Assembly (NCBI RefSeq): GCF_018449515.1
Contig: NZ_JAAVUQ010000013.1
Location: forward strand, 62,001 to 126,000
Length of the DNA stretch: 64,000 nucleotides
Direction: 5' to 3'
From: Caballeronia sp. dw_19
GTDB lineage: Bacteria > Pseudomonadota > Gammaproteobacteria > Burkholderiales > Burkholderiaceae
Below, piece after piece: positions 1-8,136 of this stretch. Made by a program: the position numbers and the translations under genes. Position 1 is the stretch's first letter. The number at the start of each line of letters is the position of its first letter. A model generated the notes under the pieces. It made no database searches. It was not told the origin of the DNA and saw only the letters and a list, made by a program, of their open reading frames with translations.

Positions 1-384
1 ACGGACGGCATCCGGATTCGCCTTTGCCAGCTTTCCGGAAATCACTGACAGGGAGCCGCGTTTGATCGTGGCGTCGAGCACCCCGTCATGGGTCGTGGTA
101 TTGAAGGCGAATTTGTTGAGGTCGAGGATGGAATTGGCGCCGGCCGAGAGCTGGGTATCGTCACGCAGCGTGATACCCACGGAGGATTCCGGGCCGGTCA
201 CTATCCGATCGCTACCGTAAACCTCGCTGCCGATGGCCGCGCCCGAACTTGCTCCCGCCCGCTCGATCTGCACCGTGCCCTTGAGGGTCTTGACGACGCC
301 GGCAGCATCGGCGGCAAGTGCATCGGTGACGGCCATGCACCCGCAGGCAAGAATCAAGGCATATTTGATGGCTTGGAGACGCAT
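1..384 (-). CDS. FecR-domain protein, C-terminus beyond window
   Basis: The first 128 codons of a minus-strand gene are present and the rest lies left of the window. The protein opens with a signal peptide (basic start, hydrophobic stretch, cleavage near ALA-AD at about residue 25). It continues with a FecR-type beta domain: a VVKTLKGTVQIERAG strand, then GSEVYGSDRIVTG, GITLRDDTQLSAG and the NSILDLNKFAF segment. FecR domains in this architecture are periplasmic or surface-facing ligand or structural domains; the function of this one is not known. The ATG at 382-384 is chosen because the signal peptide follows directly. It could be a plain FecR protein or the start of a larger FecR/LysM protein. 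Confidence 0.75.
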   Translation of the reverse strand, partial: MRLQAIKYALILACGCMAVTDALAADAAGVVKTLKGTVQIERAGASSGAAIGSEVYGSDRIVTGPESSVGITLRDDTQLSAGANSILDLNKFAFNTTTHDGVLDATIKRGSLSVISGKLAKANPDAVR

Positions 385-696
385 CGGTGGCACCTGATTG
401 CTTGAACGTGCTTGAACGTACCTATGCGCTGCTTTGCGCGAGGAAGCGTGGCTCCCCCATGTCGACCCGGTATGGCGGGGGATCATTCCCCCGGCTGCTC
501 GTAAAGTTGGGGCTTATGAAGGACCTGCAGAAATACTGCTCGTGGAAATCAGGTGAAGACTTTGTGCGGTATCGAACAGAGTATGGCCTCCAAGCCAAAT
601 GACTCTGTGCGCTTGCGCGCATATTGCCACCAGACACTTCTTTGGAGTAGCCGGTTTGCGGCTGCCACTTCACCGCGCACCAGCGCTATCACCCTA
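385..696. other. intergenic, no gene seen
   Basis: This lies between the 5' end of the FecR gene and the 3' end of the dioxygenase gene. Short open frames cross it in several directions, but none has a ribosome site or recognisable protein character. A short direct repeat (cttgaacgt twice near 402-419) is the only local pattern. The promoter of the FecR gene should lie here. Confidence 0.5.
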
Positions 697-1533
697 CTAC
701 GCTACAGGCCAGACAACAGGGAAAAGCGGGTGCTCCATCGTCGCGCCTTCTGGCAGCGTCTGCGCGAGACCCGGAAATTCCGGCGAAGTACGCCAACGTC
801 GCGGCGCATGCCGAACATCGTCTCCAATAAAGCGAATCGAGAACGCGCGCCGCCGTGTCTGCCCACTCACACCGCCAGACGCATGCAGCGTCAGCATGTT
901 GAAACACACCATATCCCCCGGTTCCAGCGCCCACCCAATGATCGGATACGCCCCCCGGTCAGCTTCAATATCCGGCAGGTCTGCCAGACTGCCCTCTGGA
1001 AACCACTTCGCCTGATTGTCCATGAACGTACGCGGCATCAGCCACGGCCCAAGATGCGACCCCGCAACAAACTCCAGCCTCGATTCCTGCGAGACAGGAT
1101 CGACTGGAATCCACATGCTGACGTTATCGCGGCCGGTGATGTTGTAGTAAGGCTGGTCCTGATGCCAAGGCGTACGCTGCCGGGTATTCGGCTCCTTCAC
1201 CAGCAGATGATCGTGGTAAAGCCGTATCGTCTCGCTCCCCAACAGCGCCGCGGCAACCGCGGGTGCCGCCGAATGAAAAATAAACTGGCGATACGCATCG
1301 TTCTCCTGCCAATTGCAGAAGTCTTCGAAGAACCAGCCCGGATCGTCGGGACGGCTGGCAACCTTCGCACGCGGACTAGGCGCTTGCAGATTGCTATCGA
1401 TACCGCCACGCAGCAAGGCGACTTCTTCCTGCGTGAATATCTGGCGGATACAAACCGCGCCATCGCGGTGAAAGTCTTCCACCAATTGCGGCGTGACGGC
1501 CCGCTCAAGACGGGCGGTTACGGTCTCCAACAT
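697..1533 (-). CDS. Phytanoyl-CoA dioxygenase (PhyH) family oxygenase
   Basis: A 278-residue Fe(II)/2-oxoglutarate dioxygenase. The iron-binding triad is visible: H124 and D126 in TPWHQDQPYY, and the distal H217 in FNMLTLHASGG. An Arg cluster about ten residues later (TRRRAF) could hold the 2-oxoglutarate carboxylate. PhyH-family enzymes hydroxylate small substrates including free amino acids, ectoine and acyl-CoA; the substrate cannot be read from sequence. The open frame extends upstream to 1902, but the ATG at 1531-1533 has a GGGAG ribosome site and begins the family-like N-terminus. It follows the binding-protein gene by 41 bases on the same strand, so the two probably form one transcript, and the substrate may be what that protein binds. 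Confidence 0.85.
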   Translation of the reverse strand: MLETVTARLERAVTPQLVEDFHRDGAVCIRQIFTQEEVALLRGGIDSNLQAPSPRAKVASRPDDPGWFFEDFCNWQENDAYRQFIFHSAAPAVAAALLGSETIRLYHDHLLVKEPNTRQRTPWHQDQPYYNITGRDNVSMWIPVDPVSQESRLEFVAGSHLGPWLMPRTFMDNQAKWFPEGSLADLPDIEADRGAYPIIGWALEPGDMVCFNMLTLHASGGVSGQTRRRAFSIRFIGDDVRHAPRRWRTSPEFPGLAQTLPEGATMEHPLFPVVWPVA

Positions 1534-1574
1534 GTCTGACTCCCTACGAGAAAAAATGGGCTGAGTCCTGACGC

Positions 1575-2351
1575 TCAATCGCCGTAAATATCGAAATTGA
1601 AGTACTTTGCAGCCACCTTTTGATACACACCGTCCTGACGTATCGCGGCAATGGCCTGGTTGATCTGCGTTTCCATCGGCGTGTCGCCCTTTCGTATGCC
1701 AATGGCAACATCGCCCGCTACGCGGCTGTCCCCCACCGGCTTGCCCACCAGCGCGAAGCCCTTGCCTTGCGGCGTCTTCAGAAAGCCAAAGTCGGCTTGC
1801 ACGGCGGCCTGAAATGCTGCATCGAGACGATTCGTCACGAGGTCCTGATAGATCAGATCCTGCGTCTGATACGACACCACCGTCACATTCTTCGGCGCCC
1901 ACTCCGCATTCGCATAGCTCTCCTGTGTCGAGCCCTGCACAACTCCCACGCGTTTGCCCTGCAACGCCTGCGCGGTAGGTTGAAGATTCGAGCCCGCGCG
2001 CGCAATCAATGCCGAGCTGCTGCTGTAAAGACGGTGGCTGAAGTCAATCTGCTGACGCCGCGCCGGCGTAGCCGACATCGCGGAGAGTATGGCGTCGAAC
2101 TTGCGCGCCTTGAGCGCCGGGATCATGCCGTCGAAGTTCTGCTCGACCCACACGCATTTCTGATGGAGCTGCGCGCAGATCGCGTTGCCCAGGTCGATAT
2201 CGAAACCCGTGAACGTTCCATCGGGCGCCTTCGACTCGAACGGCGGATAGCTGGGATCAACGCCGAAGCGAATAGCCTCTTTATCCTGTGCGAGAACAGC
2301 AAGGGGCAACATCGCCAGTGCGCAAAAGGCTGAAAGCGTTACGTGTTTCAT
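1575..2351 (-). CDS. Periplasmic amino-acid-binding protein (ABC, family 3)
   Basis: A 258-residue type-II solute-binding protein of the lysine/arginine/ornithine and histidine (ArgT/HisJ) group. It has a Sec signal peptide (about residues 1-21, cleavage after VLA), the ligand-site opening FGVDPSYPPFES, the signature GFDIDLGNAIC and the second-lobe segment GKRVGVVQGST. Such proteins deliver polar amino acids to an inner-membrane ABC permease. No permease or ATPase gene lies nearby, so it is an orphan that may use a transporter encoded elsewhere or serve as a sensor. The PhyH dioxygenase gene is directly downstream and a LysR gene diverges upstream. Confidence 0.88.
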   Translation of the reverse strand: MKHVTLSAFCALAMLPLAVLAQDKEAIRFGVDPSYPPFESKAPDGTFTGFDIDLGNAICAQLHQKCVWVEQNFDGMIPALKARKFDAILSAMSATPARRQQIDFSHRLYSSSSALIARAGSNLQPTAQALQGKRVGVVQGSTQESYANAEWAPKNVTVVSYQTQDLIYQDLVTNRLDAAFQAAVQADFGFLKTPQGKGFALVGKPVGDSRVAGDVAIGIRKGDTPMETQINQAIAAIRQDGVYQKVAAKYFNFDIYGD

Positions 2352-2406
2352 GGAGTTCCCCGTCGGTGTTGAATCAATTTGAGCGGTCGGTGATCCGGCT
2401 TGCGTT

Positions 2407-2571
2407 CTATGCGATGTCGAGCGGTGCAGCGTTGCGCGAGACGATCATCCCCCGCAGCGCGAACACGAATGTGCCACACGGATGCTTCGCCAACACCGGA
2501 TACCCGTGGGGGCGATGACGCGACTGGATCAGTTCGGCGCGGCTGGCGAGCATGTCGATGGAAGCAGTCAT
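2407..2571 (-). CDS. possible small protein, unknown
   Basis: A 54-codon frame between the divergent binding-protein and LysR genes. The ATG at 2569-2571 has only a weak ribosome-like purine stretch. The protein reads MTASIDMLASRAELIQSRH, then a segment with PVLAKHPCGTFVFALRGM. The composition is protein-like, but I recognise no family. It could equally be chance coding in the divergent promoter region. Confidence 0.25.
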   Translation of the reverse strand: MTASIDMLASRAELIQSRHRPHGYPVLAKHPCGTFVFALRGMIVSRNAAPLDIA

Positions 2572-2612
2572 TCTCGTAAGTCCGTGATGAGCGTTGGAAC
2601 TTGATCGGGTGA

Positions 2613-2625
2613 CGCTACCGTAGCG
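2613..2625. promoter_or_regulatory. palindrome CGCTACCGTAGCG in divergent promoter region
   Basis: A 13-base perfect palindrome (five-base arms, three-base centre) about 95 bases before the LysR start and about 260 bases before the binding-protein start. It is a candidate regulator site for the divergent pair. It does not fit the T-N11-A form of a classic LysR box, so assignment to that regulator is only an inference. Confidence 0.3.
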
Positions 2626-2717
2626 CGACAGAAAACGGGACGGGAGAGCTAGAATCGTGAACATGGCAACCAGAGGTGAACACCCCGCGCAAACCCGTCT
2701 TTTATCATTGAGGCCGT

Positions 2718-3668
2718 ATGAAACTTCATCAAATCCGCACGCTTATCGCCATTGCCGAAGCAGGCGGGGTGCGCGGTGCGGCGCGCGTTTTGAAAGCCTC
2801 CCCGGCGGCTATCACCAAGAGCCTGCGCCAACTTGAGGAAACGGTGCAGATGTCGCTGGTGGTGCGCACGTCGTCAGGCGTCACGCTCACGGAGAGCGGC
2901 CAGGCGCTCCTCGTTCACGCCCGATTGATCTACGGACAGATGACCCGCGCCCAGGAAGCCATGAACGCCCTGCGGGGCGCCACGCAGGGCAAGCTCACCG
3001 TAGCGGTCACCCCGTGGATCGCCATGACGTTCCTGGCGGACACGGTCACGCGCTTTTGCGAGCGCATGCCCGATATCCGCCTGGAATTCTTCGAGGGATT
3101 GTTGTCGATCGCCAATCCGCGCCTGCGCGACGGCAGCCTCGACTTCTTTATCGGCCGGCCGGAGCCTGGGGCGTTCGGTGTTGAATTTCAGTATCGGCCA
3201 CTGTTTTCGTCGACTTGCGCGCTCGTCGCTCGCGAGGGACATCCGCGAGCGAATTGCCATTCATTGGCGGATCTCAGCGATCTGGACTGGGTGTTGACGT
3301 GGGATCCGTTGAGCGAAAATGCGCTTGTCGATAACATGTTCACCCGATACAACGTACCCGTGCCGCGAAAGATTCATCTGACGCATTCTCTTTCGATTGC
3401 CATTGCGTTGCTCAAAAAGACCGACATGGTCAGCGTATTTCCGTGGCCGCTCGTCGAGGTCAGCGCGGCCAAGGAAGGCCTGTGCGCCATTCCGTTGCGC
3501 GAGCAACTGGACGACGCAATGGTCAGCGTCATCTCGCGCAGCGGTCATCCCGCGAGCGCCGCAGCCGAGTGCTTTATAGAATGCATGATCGAAACGATTC
3601 GCGAGGGATGCGAATCGAGTTTGCCGGAAACACGCCACGTGCTGCAGTCAGTCGAACTGTTGATCTGA
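2718..3668 (+). CDS. LysR-family transcriptional regulator
   Basis: 316 residues with an N-terminal winged helix-turn-helix (about 1-60: MKLHQIRTLIAIAEAGG, then AARVLKASPAAITKSLRQLE) and a C-terminal periplasmic-binding-like effector domain (about 90-295). The start is supported by GAGG four bases before the ATG. It diverges from the amino-acid-binding protein / PhyH pair and is the obvious candidate regulator for it. The effector is probably the solute or a breakdown product (inference). The N-terminus and effector domain resemble the CbbR/TsaR-like majority of the family; nothing indicates a specific ligand. Confidence 0.88.
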   Translation: MKLHQIRTLIAIAEAGGVRGAARVLKASPAAITKSLRQLEETVQMSLVVRTSSGVTLTESGQALLVHARLIYGQMTRAQEAMNALRGATQGKLTVAVTPWIAMTFLADTVTRFCERMPDIRLEFFEGLLSIANPRLRDGSLDFFIGRPEPGAFGVEFQYRPLFSSTCALVAREGHPRANCHSLADLSDLDWVLTWDPLSENALVDNMFTRYNVPVPRKIHLTHSLSIAIALLKKTDMVSVFPWPLVEVSAAKEGLCAIPLREQLDDAMVSVISRSGHPASAAAECFIECMIETIREGCESSLPETRHVLQSVELLI

Positions 3669-3750
3669 TGGCGTGCCGGCAATTTGCGAATGGTTTGCAG
3701 GTCGACTGTCCGCTTCGGCCGGCCATTCGCAGACGCAACCAACGTCACGC

Positions 3751-3784
3751 AAAAAACGGCGCGCACCGTTAAGTGCGCGCCGTT
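3751..3784 (-). terminator. Rho-independent terminator of the porin gene
   Basis: A perfect 12-base inverted repeat (AACGGCGCGCAC at 3755-3766 and its complement at 3773-3784, loop CGTTAA). On the minus strand the stem runs straight into six T residues (3751-3756). It lies 44 bases after the porin stop codon and also falls between the convergent ends of LysR and porin. Confidence 0.9.
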
Positions 3785-3827
3785 GGTTCGGACGTGTCAT
3801 GCCCGGCGGCAAACCGGGCAGCTCACA

Positions 3828-4934
3828 TCAGAATATGTTGCGAAGACCGATTGCAACGCCGGTCTGGTTGTTGCGTCCCGGAAAGTCTGCTTGCGCCGCG
3901 CCGGTGCCACGGATGAAGTCGACCGTGCCATACACTTCTGTCCGCTTGGACAGCGAGTATTCGGCAAGCAGCACGCCTGAGTAGCGCACGCCGCGGCTAA
4001 GCGTGGTTCCGTCCGCGTCCAGCGCATTGCGTGAGTGGTCGTAGTAGGCCGCCGCGGTCAGCAGCAACGGCGGGGTGACCTGCCACGTGGCGCCTGTGTA
4101 GAAGCCATCGTCAATGCGGTTGGTATTCGTCACGGGCGCCGCGAAGTTGGCCGCCGGCGAGTTTGCAGCCGACATGAAGATGTCGACCATGCCGGTGTTG
4201 TCCTGCGAATGCAGCCAGCCCGCAAAGGTCTTGACCGTGCTGAATGCATAGACCGCGCTCACGTTGACAACATTGAACTTGTTGTTGTGTATGTCGCTGT
4301 TCTGCTGGAAGCCCGCATCCAGCGACAAGCCGCTGTAGGTGTACGAAGCAGTCACGCCGTACATGTTGCTCGCGCCAGTGCTGCCGGCCACGTTGCCGAA
4401 GCCGTACATGGCTTCAACATTCAGGCCGCCGAACTGGCCGTTGTACTTGACGGAGTTGTTCTGGCGCAGGCCGTAGCCGAGTGCGCCGGGCAACCAGCCG
4501 TCCTGATCGTAGTTACCCACGGTCAACGGGTCGTAGACGTTCCCTAACTGATCGAACAGCGGCGTGTTCTGGCGACCCACGGTGACGGTGCCATACTGGT
4601 TACTCGATAGCCCGACATAAGCCATCCGGTTGAAGAGCGTATTCGCGCTCGCAAACTGGCCGTTCCAGAGGTTGAAGCCGTCCTCCAGCCGGAATACCGC
4701 GGACAAACCACCGCCCAGATCCTCAGATCCCTTCAAGCCCCAACGACTGCCGGTGATCGGGCCGACGCCCATCGCTACCTGGCTGTTGTTGTTTGCATCG
4801 GCGTTGGTGAGATAGCGGACGCTTGTGTCGACGATGCCATATAGCGTGACCGAGCTTTGCGCGAAAGCGGACTGAGCAGCGATGGCGAGCAGCGCGCCGC
4901 CGATTGCACCGATTGCGCTGGTAGTTTTCTTCAC
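3828..4934 (-). CDS. Gram-negative porin (Burkholderia-type, OmpC-like)
   Basis: A 368-residue outer-membrane general porin. It has a signal peptide (about 1-25, ending AQSAFAQ), the mature start SSVTLYGIVDTSVRY, the typical SRWGLKGSEDLGGGLSA turn, many alternating beta strands, the NRMAYVGLSS and TVGRQNTPL segments, and a terminal aromatic strand ending in Phe (GVAIGLRNIF), which is the outer-membrane assembly signal. The length is normal for the family. The start codon is GTG (4932-4934) with AGGGGAG upstream. It is monocistronic: its own terminator follows, and a 419-base leader/promoter region precedes it. Confidence 0.93.
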   Translation of the reverse strand: MKKTTSAIGAIGGALLAIAAQSAFAQSSVTLYGIVDTSVRYLTNADANNNSQVAMGVGPITGSRWGLKGSEDLGGGLSAVFRLEDGFNLWNGQFASANTLFNRMAYVGLSSNQYGTVTVGRQNTPLFDQLGNVYDPLTVGNYDQDGWLPGALGYGLRQNNSVKYNGQFGGLNVEAMYGFGNVAGSTGASNMYGVTASYTYSGLSLDAGFQQNSDIHNNKFNVVNVSAVYAFSTVKTFAGWLHSQDNTGMVDIFMSAANSPAANFAAPVTNTNRIDDGFYTGATWQVTPPLLLTAAAYYDHSRNALDADGTTLSRGVRYSGVLLAEYSLSKRTEVYGTVDFIRGTGAAQADFPGRNNQTGVAIGLRNIF

Positions 4935-5353
4935 AGAGTGTCTCCCCTATTGATTTGTTGGGCCAACTGACGGTATATGTGACGCCAGCAGTTCATGCGC
5001 GATTTTTGATCGCAAGCGCGATAATATTTCCTTCAAATTAAATCGGGATCTGTTTTCGAATGTTGTGTCTCCCGTTCACAACATCCGATTGACTTTTACT
5101 GGAACGCTCTTGAATACCGTTTCGTCCTGCAGCCATGGAATCACCCATAGGCATCTGACGCATCGCAGCACCAATTGACATTGATCTCAAAGCTACTGTT
5201 TCCGGTCGCCGTTAAAATGCGCTGTTAGCGCACGGACTTGCGTCGTGCGCCCGAATCTTTATGAGGTTGTCTGCGCGGTCGCGATGCAACTCAATATATG
5301 AAACACATGTCGACAAGACCGCCGGCTTGCATCAAGGTCCCCCGAAAGACGGG
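4935..5353. other. intergenic, porin upstream region
   Basis: 419 bases between the porin start and the end of the Hsp70 operon. Much of the first half is more AT-rich than the genes around it (for example ATAATATTTCC and AAATTAAATC near 5021-5045), as expected of a porin promoter/leader. I find no protein or structured RNA that I can name. Confidence 0.5.
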
Positions 5354-8131
5354 TCAGTCGACAATCAGTTTTAATCCGACAGGCAGTGACTCTCCGAACA
5401 CGCGCCCGGTGTCCGCGTTATCGAGCATCACGACTTCGCGAACCATATTGACCCACGCCGGCGGTGCGTTCGCGGCTTCGAGTCGCCGCACGACAGTCTC
5501 GCGGACCGGCTCCGCCAGATCCCTTGAACGGTCGCCCGTCATACGCGCGATTTGCGCGGCGGCAAACACGGCGGGCTCAACCTTTCTCCAGTCCAGCGCG
5601 AGGATTGCGTCCAGCCATCGGGTCACCACGTCCGCCGGCACGACACCATGCGCGCTGCCATAGAACGGCCGGCGTGCACCGATGCGTCCAATTGCCCACC
5701 AGCCCTGGTGATTTTCCGAGGGCCGCTGAAGCCGGACCAGAAGCTCTTCCGCAATTTCAATCTTGCGATCAACGGGGATGCGTTCAAGCGACGCGGAAAG
5801 ACGAAGCATGTCCGCATGGCCGACCTTCGCAGGATCGAAGGGCAGCTTGTGCCGCTTCGTGCCCGCAGCAGCCTGAAGCCAGGCCATTGCATCGAGCACC
5901 TGAAGCTGTGCATCCTCACGCAGGCCACCTGCCGCGCGACGCCATAACGTCCACCATTCGGACCACACCTGGCCCTCGTTGACGTACTGGATGCCGTCAT
6001 CGAACAGCGACCAAAGCTGTTCGATGCGCCATTCATCGAGCGGATAGCCAAATCCCGGCCGCACGCAGTATCCCGCCAGATTCAACCATAGGCGCTCATG
6101 ATCTGCGGAACGACGCCGCCGGCTAGCGCGCTCCCAGAGCGCCCCGAACAGTTCGCGAAGCAGTGCGCTATCCCAACTCTGACGCGGCCCCAGTAGCTGT
6201 TCTAGTCCTGCACGCAGACGCTTCACTTCCTTGGGATCGACATTCGCCGAGCGAGCGCCGAACGTGCGGTCGATGAGTTCAATCGCTTTGTCGAGTGACG
6301 GATTTCGACTAGCCGCGGAGATGTCGTGTTCAGCATCGTCACGGCGCAACTGGAACTCGAGCAGCCATCGTTGCGAAGCGTCATCGGTTGCGATGCAGTG
6401 CATCTCCAGCCGGCCGAGTTCCGTCAGCGACGTCGTGAGTCTGACCCGTCGCTCGCGAGGTCCGCTTGCGTCCTGCTGCTGCACCACCGTTGCGACCGGC
6501 GGCAAGCGGACGAAGTCGCCCGTCGTGAGGTCGACAAGGTCGCCTGGCTTCCAAGCCGTGTCGGCGACGGTGGAAACCAGATGGAAGCGCACCGGTGCCC
6601 CAAGCCGCAGTGCAAACACACGATCCTCGAGATGGACCTCGTGGCCTTCTTCGGTTCCGCGTGACAACAGGCACACGCCTCGCAATGCCTGCGCGTTGTC
6701 CTGCGCGTCGTTATCAAGGACGAGGAAGTAGCTGCGTGGCGAGCCGCCGCCAATACGCGGCGCGTGTCCCGCGCGGGCCAGGCCGTAAGCGACCGCGCCA
6801 CGCGCGACAGCAACGTCGGGATGGTCGTTTTGCAACACATGCAGAGGCTGCCCGCGCCACGTACCCAGCGCGCTCGCCAGACGCCCGGAGAGCGCTTCAG
6901 CCCGGAAGACGCCACCATTGAGCAGCAAGGTATCGGGCATCGACGTTTGCACAGTATCCGATGCACCCAATGCATCGCGCGACTGCGCGTCGAGTCTTTT
7001 CAGAAACGCTGCGATGTGCCGCGTGATCGCCGCATCGGCCGCGTAGGGCAAGCCGAACTCGACGAGCGCGGCCCGCGACCGGCGGGGCAGTTCGTCCAGG
7101 CTGCCCATCGGAAAGAACCCTTCCACGATGATCTGCTCGACTTCCTGCCGGCTCAGCTCCGTCGTGCGTGCGCCGCCGACAAGCCGGGCCCCCGCACTAA
7201 GCAGCGTGATTGCGACGGAGTCGGGCGGCTGTGCGCCAAGCAATTGCTCCTTCGCGGCGCGGCATCGTTCGACGAGCTGGGACAGGCTCGCCGCCGACAG
7301 CCGCGTTTGCTCCTTGGCCAAACGCGTCTCGACCAGATGCGCGAGCGCAAGATCCATGTTGTCGCCGCCGAGCATCAAATGATTGCCGACGCCAATGCGA
7401 GTCAGTTGCGGCTCGCCGTCCTCAAAATGCACCTTGATGAGCGTGAGGTCTGTCGTGCCGCCGCCCACATCGCAGACCAGCACGAGGCGCGTCTGCGCGA
7501 GTTCGGCGCCAAGCGTCGCGCGATGATGAAACAGCCAGTCGTAAAAAGCAGCCTGAGGCTCTTCGAGCAGGCGCAGAGCGGGCAGTTTCGCAATACGCGC
7601 GGCCTCAAGCGTGAGCGCGCGCGCGCCGTCATCGAACGATGCGGGAACGGTTAGCACTACGTCCTGATCTTCGAGCAACGCGTGCGGAAAACGGCGGTTC
7701 CACGCGGCACGCACGTGAGCCAGATAGCTGGCGCTCGCGGTCACCGGCGAGACCTTGCCGGCTTCATCGTCCGCGCCCCACGGCAGAATCGGTGCAAGAC
7801 GGTCGACCGACGCATGCGAGAGCCAACTTTTCGCGCTGGTCACGAGGCGTCCCGGCACCTGCGCGCCGAGCGTGCGAGCCAGATGTCCAATCACGGCCGG
7901 CTGCGTATCGTGCTTGTTGGCTCCGCTCCACGGTAATTGCAGATCGCCAGGCGCAAGCTCGCCCGGCGCCGGGTGATAGCGCACGGACGGCAACAGCTCG
8001 CGCGCGCCGACCTCGCCAAGACCCACAAGCTGATCGATATCGAAGATGCTGATTTCGTCAGACCCCGCCTCGACGTACGCAACGACCGTATTGCTCGTGC
8101 CGAGATCGATGCCGACGATGGTTCGCTTCAT
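5354..8131 (-). CDS. Large Hsp70-like protein with C-terminal extension
   Basis: A 925-residue protein with an Hsp70 actin-like ATPase domain (about 1-420): phosphate-1 GIDLGTSNTVVAY, phosphate-2 VCDVGGGTTDLTLI, the GGDNMDLALAH segment and an adenosine-site LLNGGVF. There is no classical DnaK linker (DLLLLDVTPLSLG) and no typical peptide-binding domain. Instead about 450 residues of mostly helical sequence follow, rich in Trp, Arg and Leu (WLNLAGYCVRPGFGYPLDEW is characteristic). This matches large bacterial Hsp70 homologues that I recall carrying DUF3731. It starts five bases after the stop of the second Hsp70 gene, so it is the last gene of a DUF2760-Hsp70-Hsp70 operon. No J-protein or nucleotide-exchange factor is encoded nearby. 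Its client is unknown. Confidence 0.85.
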   Translation of the reverse strand: MKRTIVGIDLGTSNTVVAYVEAGSDEISIFDIDQLVGLGEVGARELLPSVRYHPAPGELAPGDLQLPWSGANKHDTQPAVIGHLARTLGAQVPGRLVTSAKSWLSHASVDRLAPILPWGADDEAGKVSPVTASASYLAHVRAAWNRRFPHALLEDQDVVLTVPASFDDGARALTLEAARIAKLPALRLLEEPQAAFYDWLFHHRATLGAELAQTRLVLVCDVGGGTTDLTLIKVHFEDGEPQLTRIGVGNHLMLGGDNMDLALAHLVETRLAKEQTRLSAASLSQLVERCRAAKEQLLGAQPPDSVAITLLSAGARLVGGARTTELSRQEVEQIIVEGFFPMGSLDELPRRSRAALVEFGLPYAADAAITRHIAAFLKRLDAQSRDALGASDTVQTSMPDTLLLNGGVFRAEALSGRLASALGTWRGQPLHVLQNDHPDVAVARGAVAYGLARAGHAPRIGGGSPRSYFLVLDNDAQDNAQALRGVCLLSRGTEEGHEVHLEDRVFALRLGAPVRFHLVSTVADTAWKPGDLVDLTTGDFVRLPPVATVVQQQDASGPRERRVRLTTSLTELGRLEMHCIATDDASQRWLLEFQLRRDDAEHDISAASRNPSLDKAIELIDRTFGARSANVDPKEVKRLRAGLEQLLGPRQSWDSALLRELFGALWERASRRRRSADHERLWLNLAGYCVRPGFGYPLDEWRIEQLWSLFDDGIQYVNEGQVWSEWWTLWRRAAGGLREDAQLQVLDAMAWLQAAAGTKRHKLPFDPAKVGHADMLRLSASLERIPVDRKIEIAEELLVRLQRPSENHQGWWAIGRIGARRPFYGSAHGVVPADVVTRWLDAILALDWRKVEPAVFAAAQIARMTGDRSRDLAEPVRETVVRRLEAANAPPAWVNMVREVVMLDNADTGRVFGESLPVGLKLIVD

Positions 8132-8136
8132 CGCGC

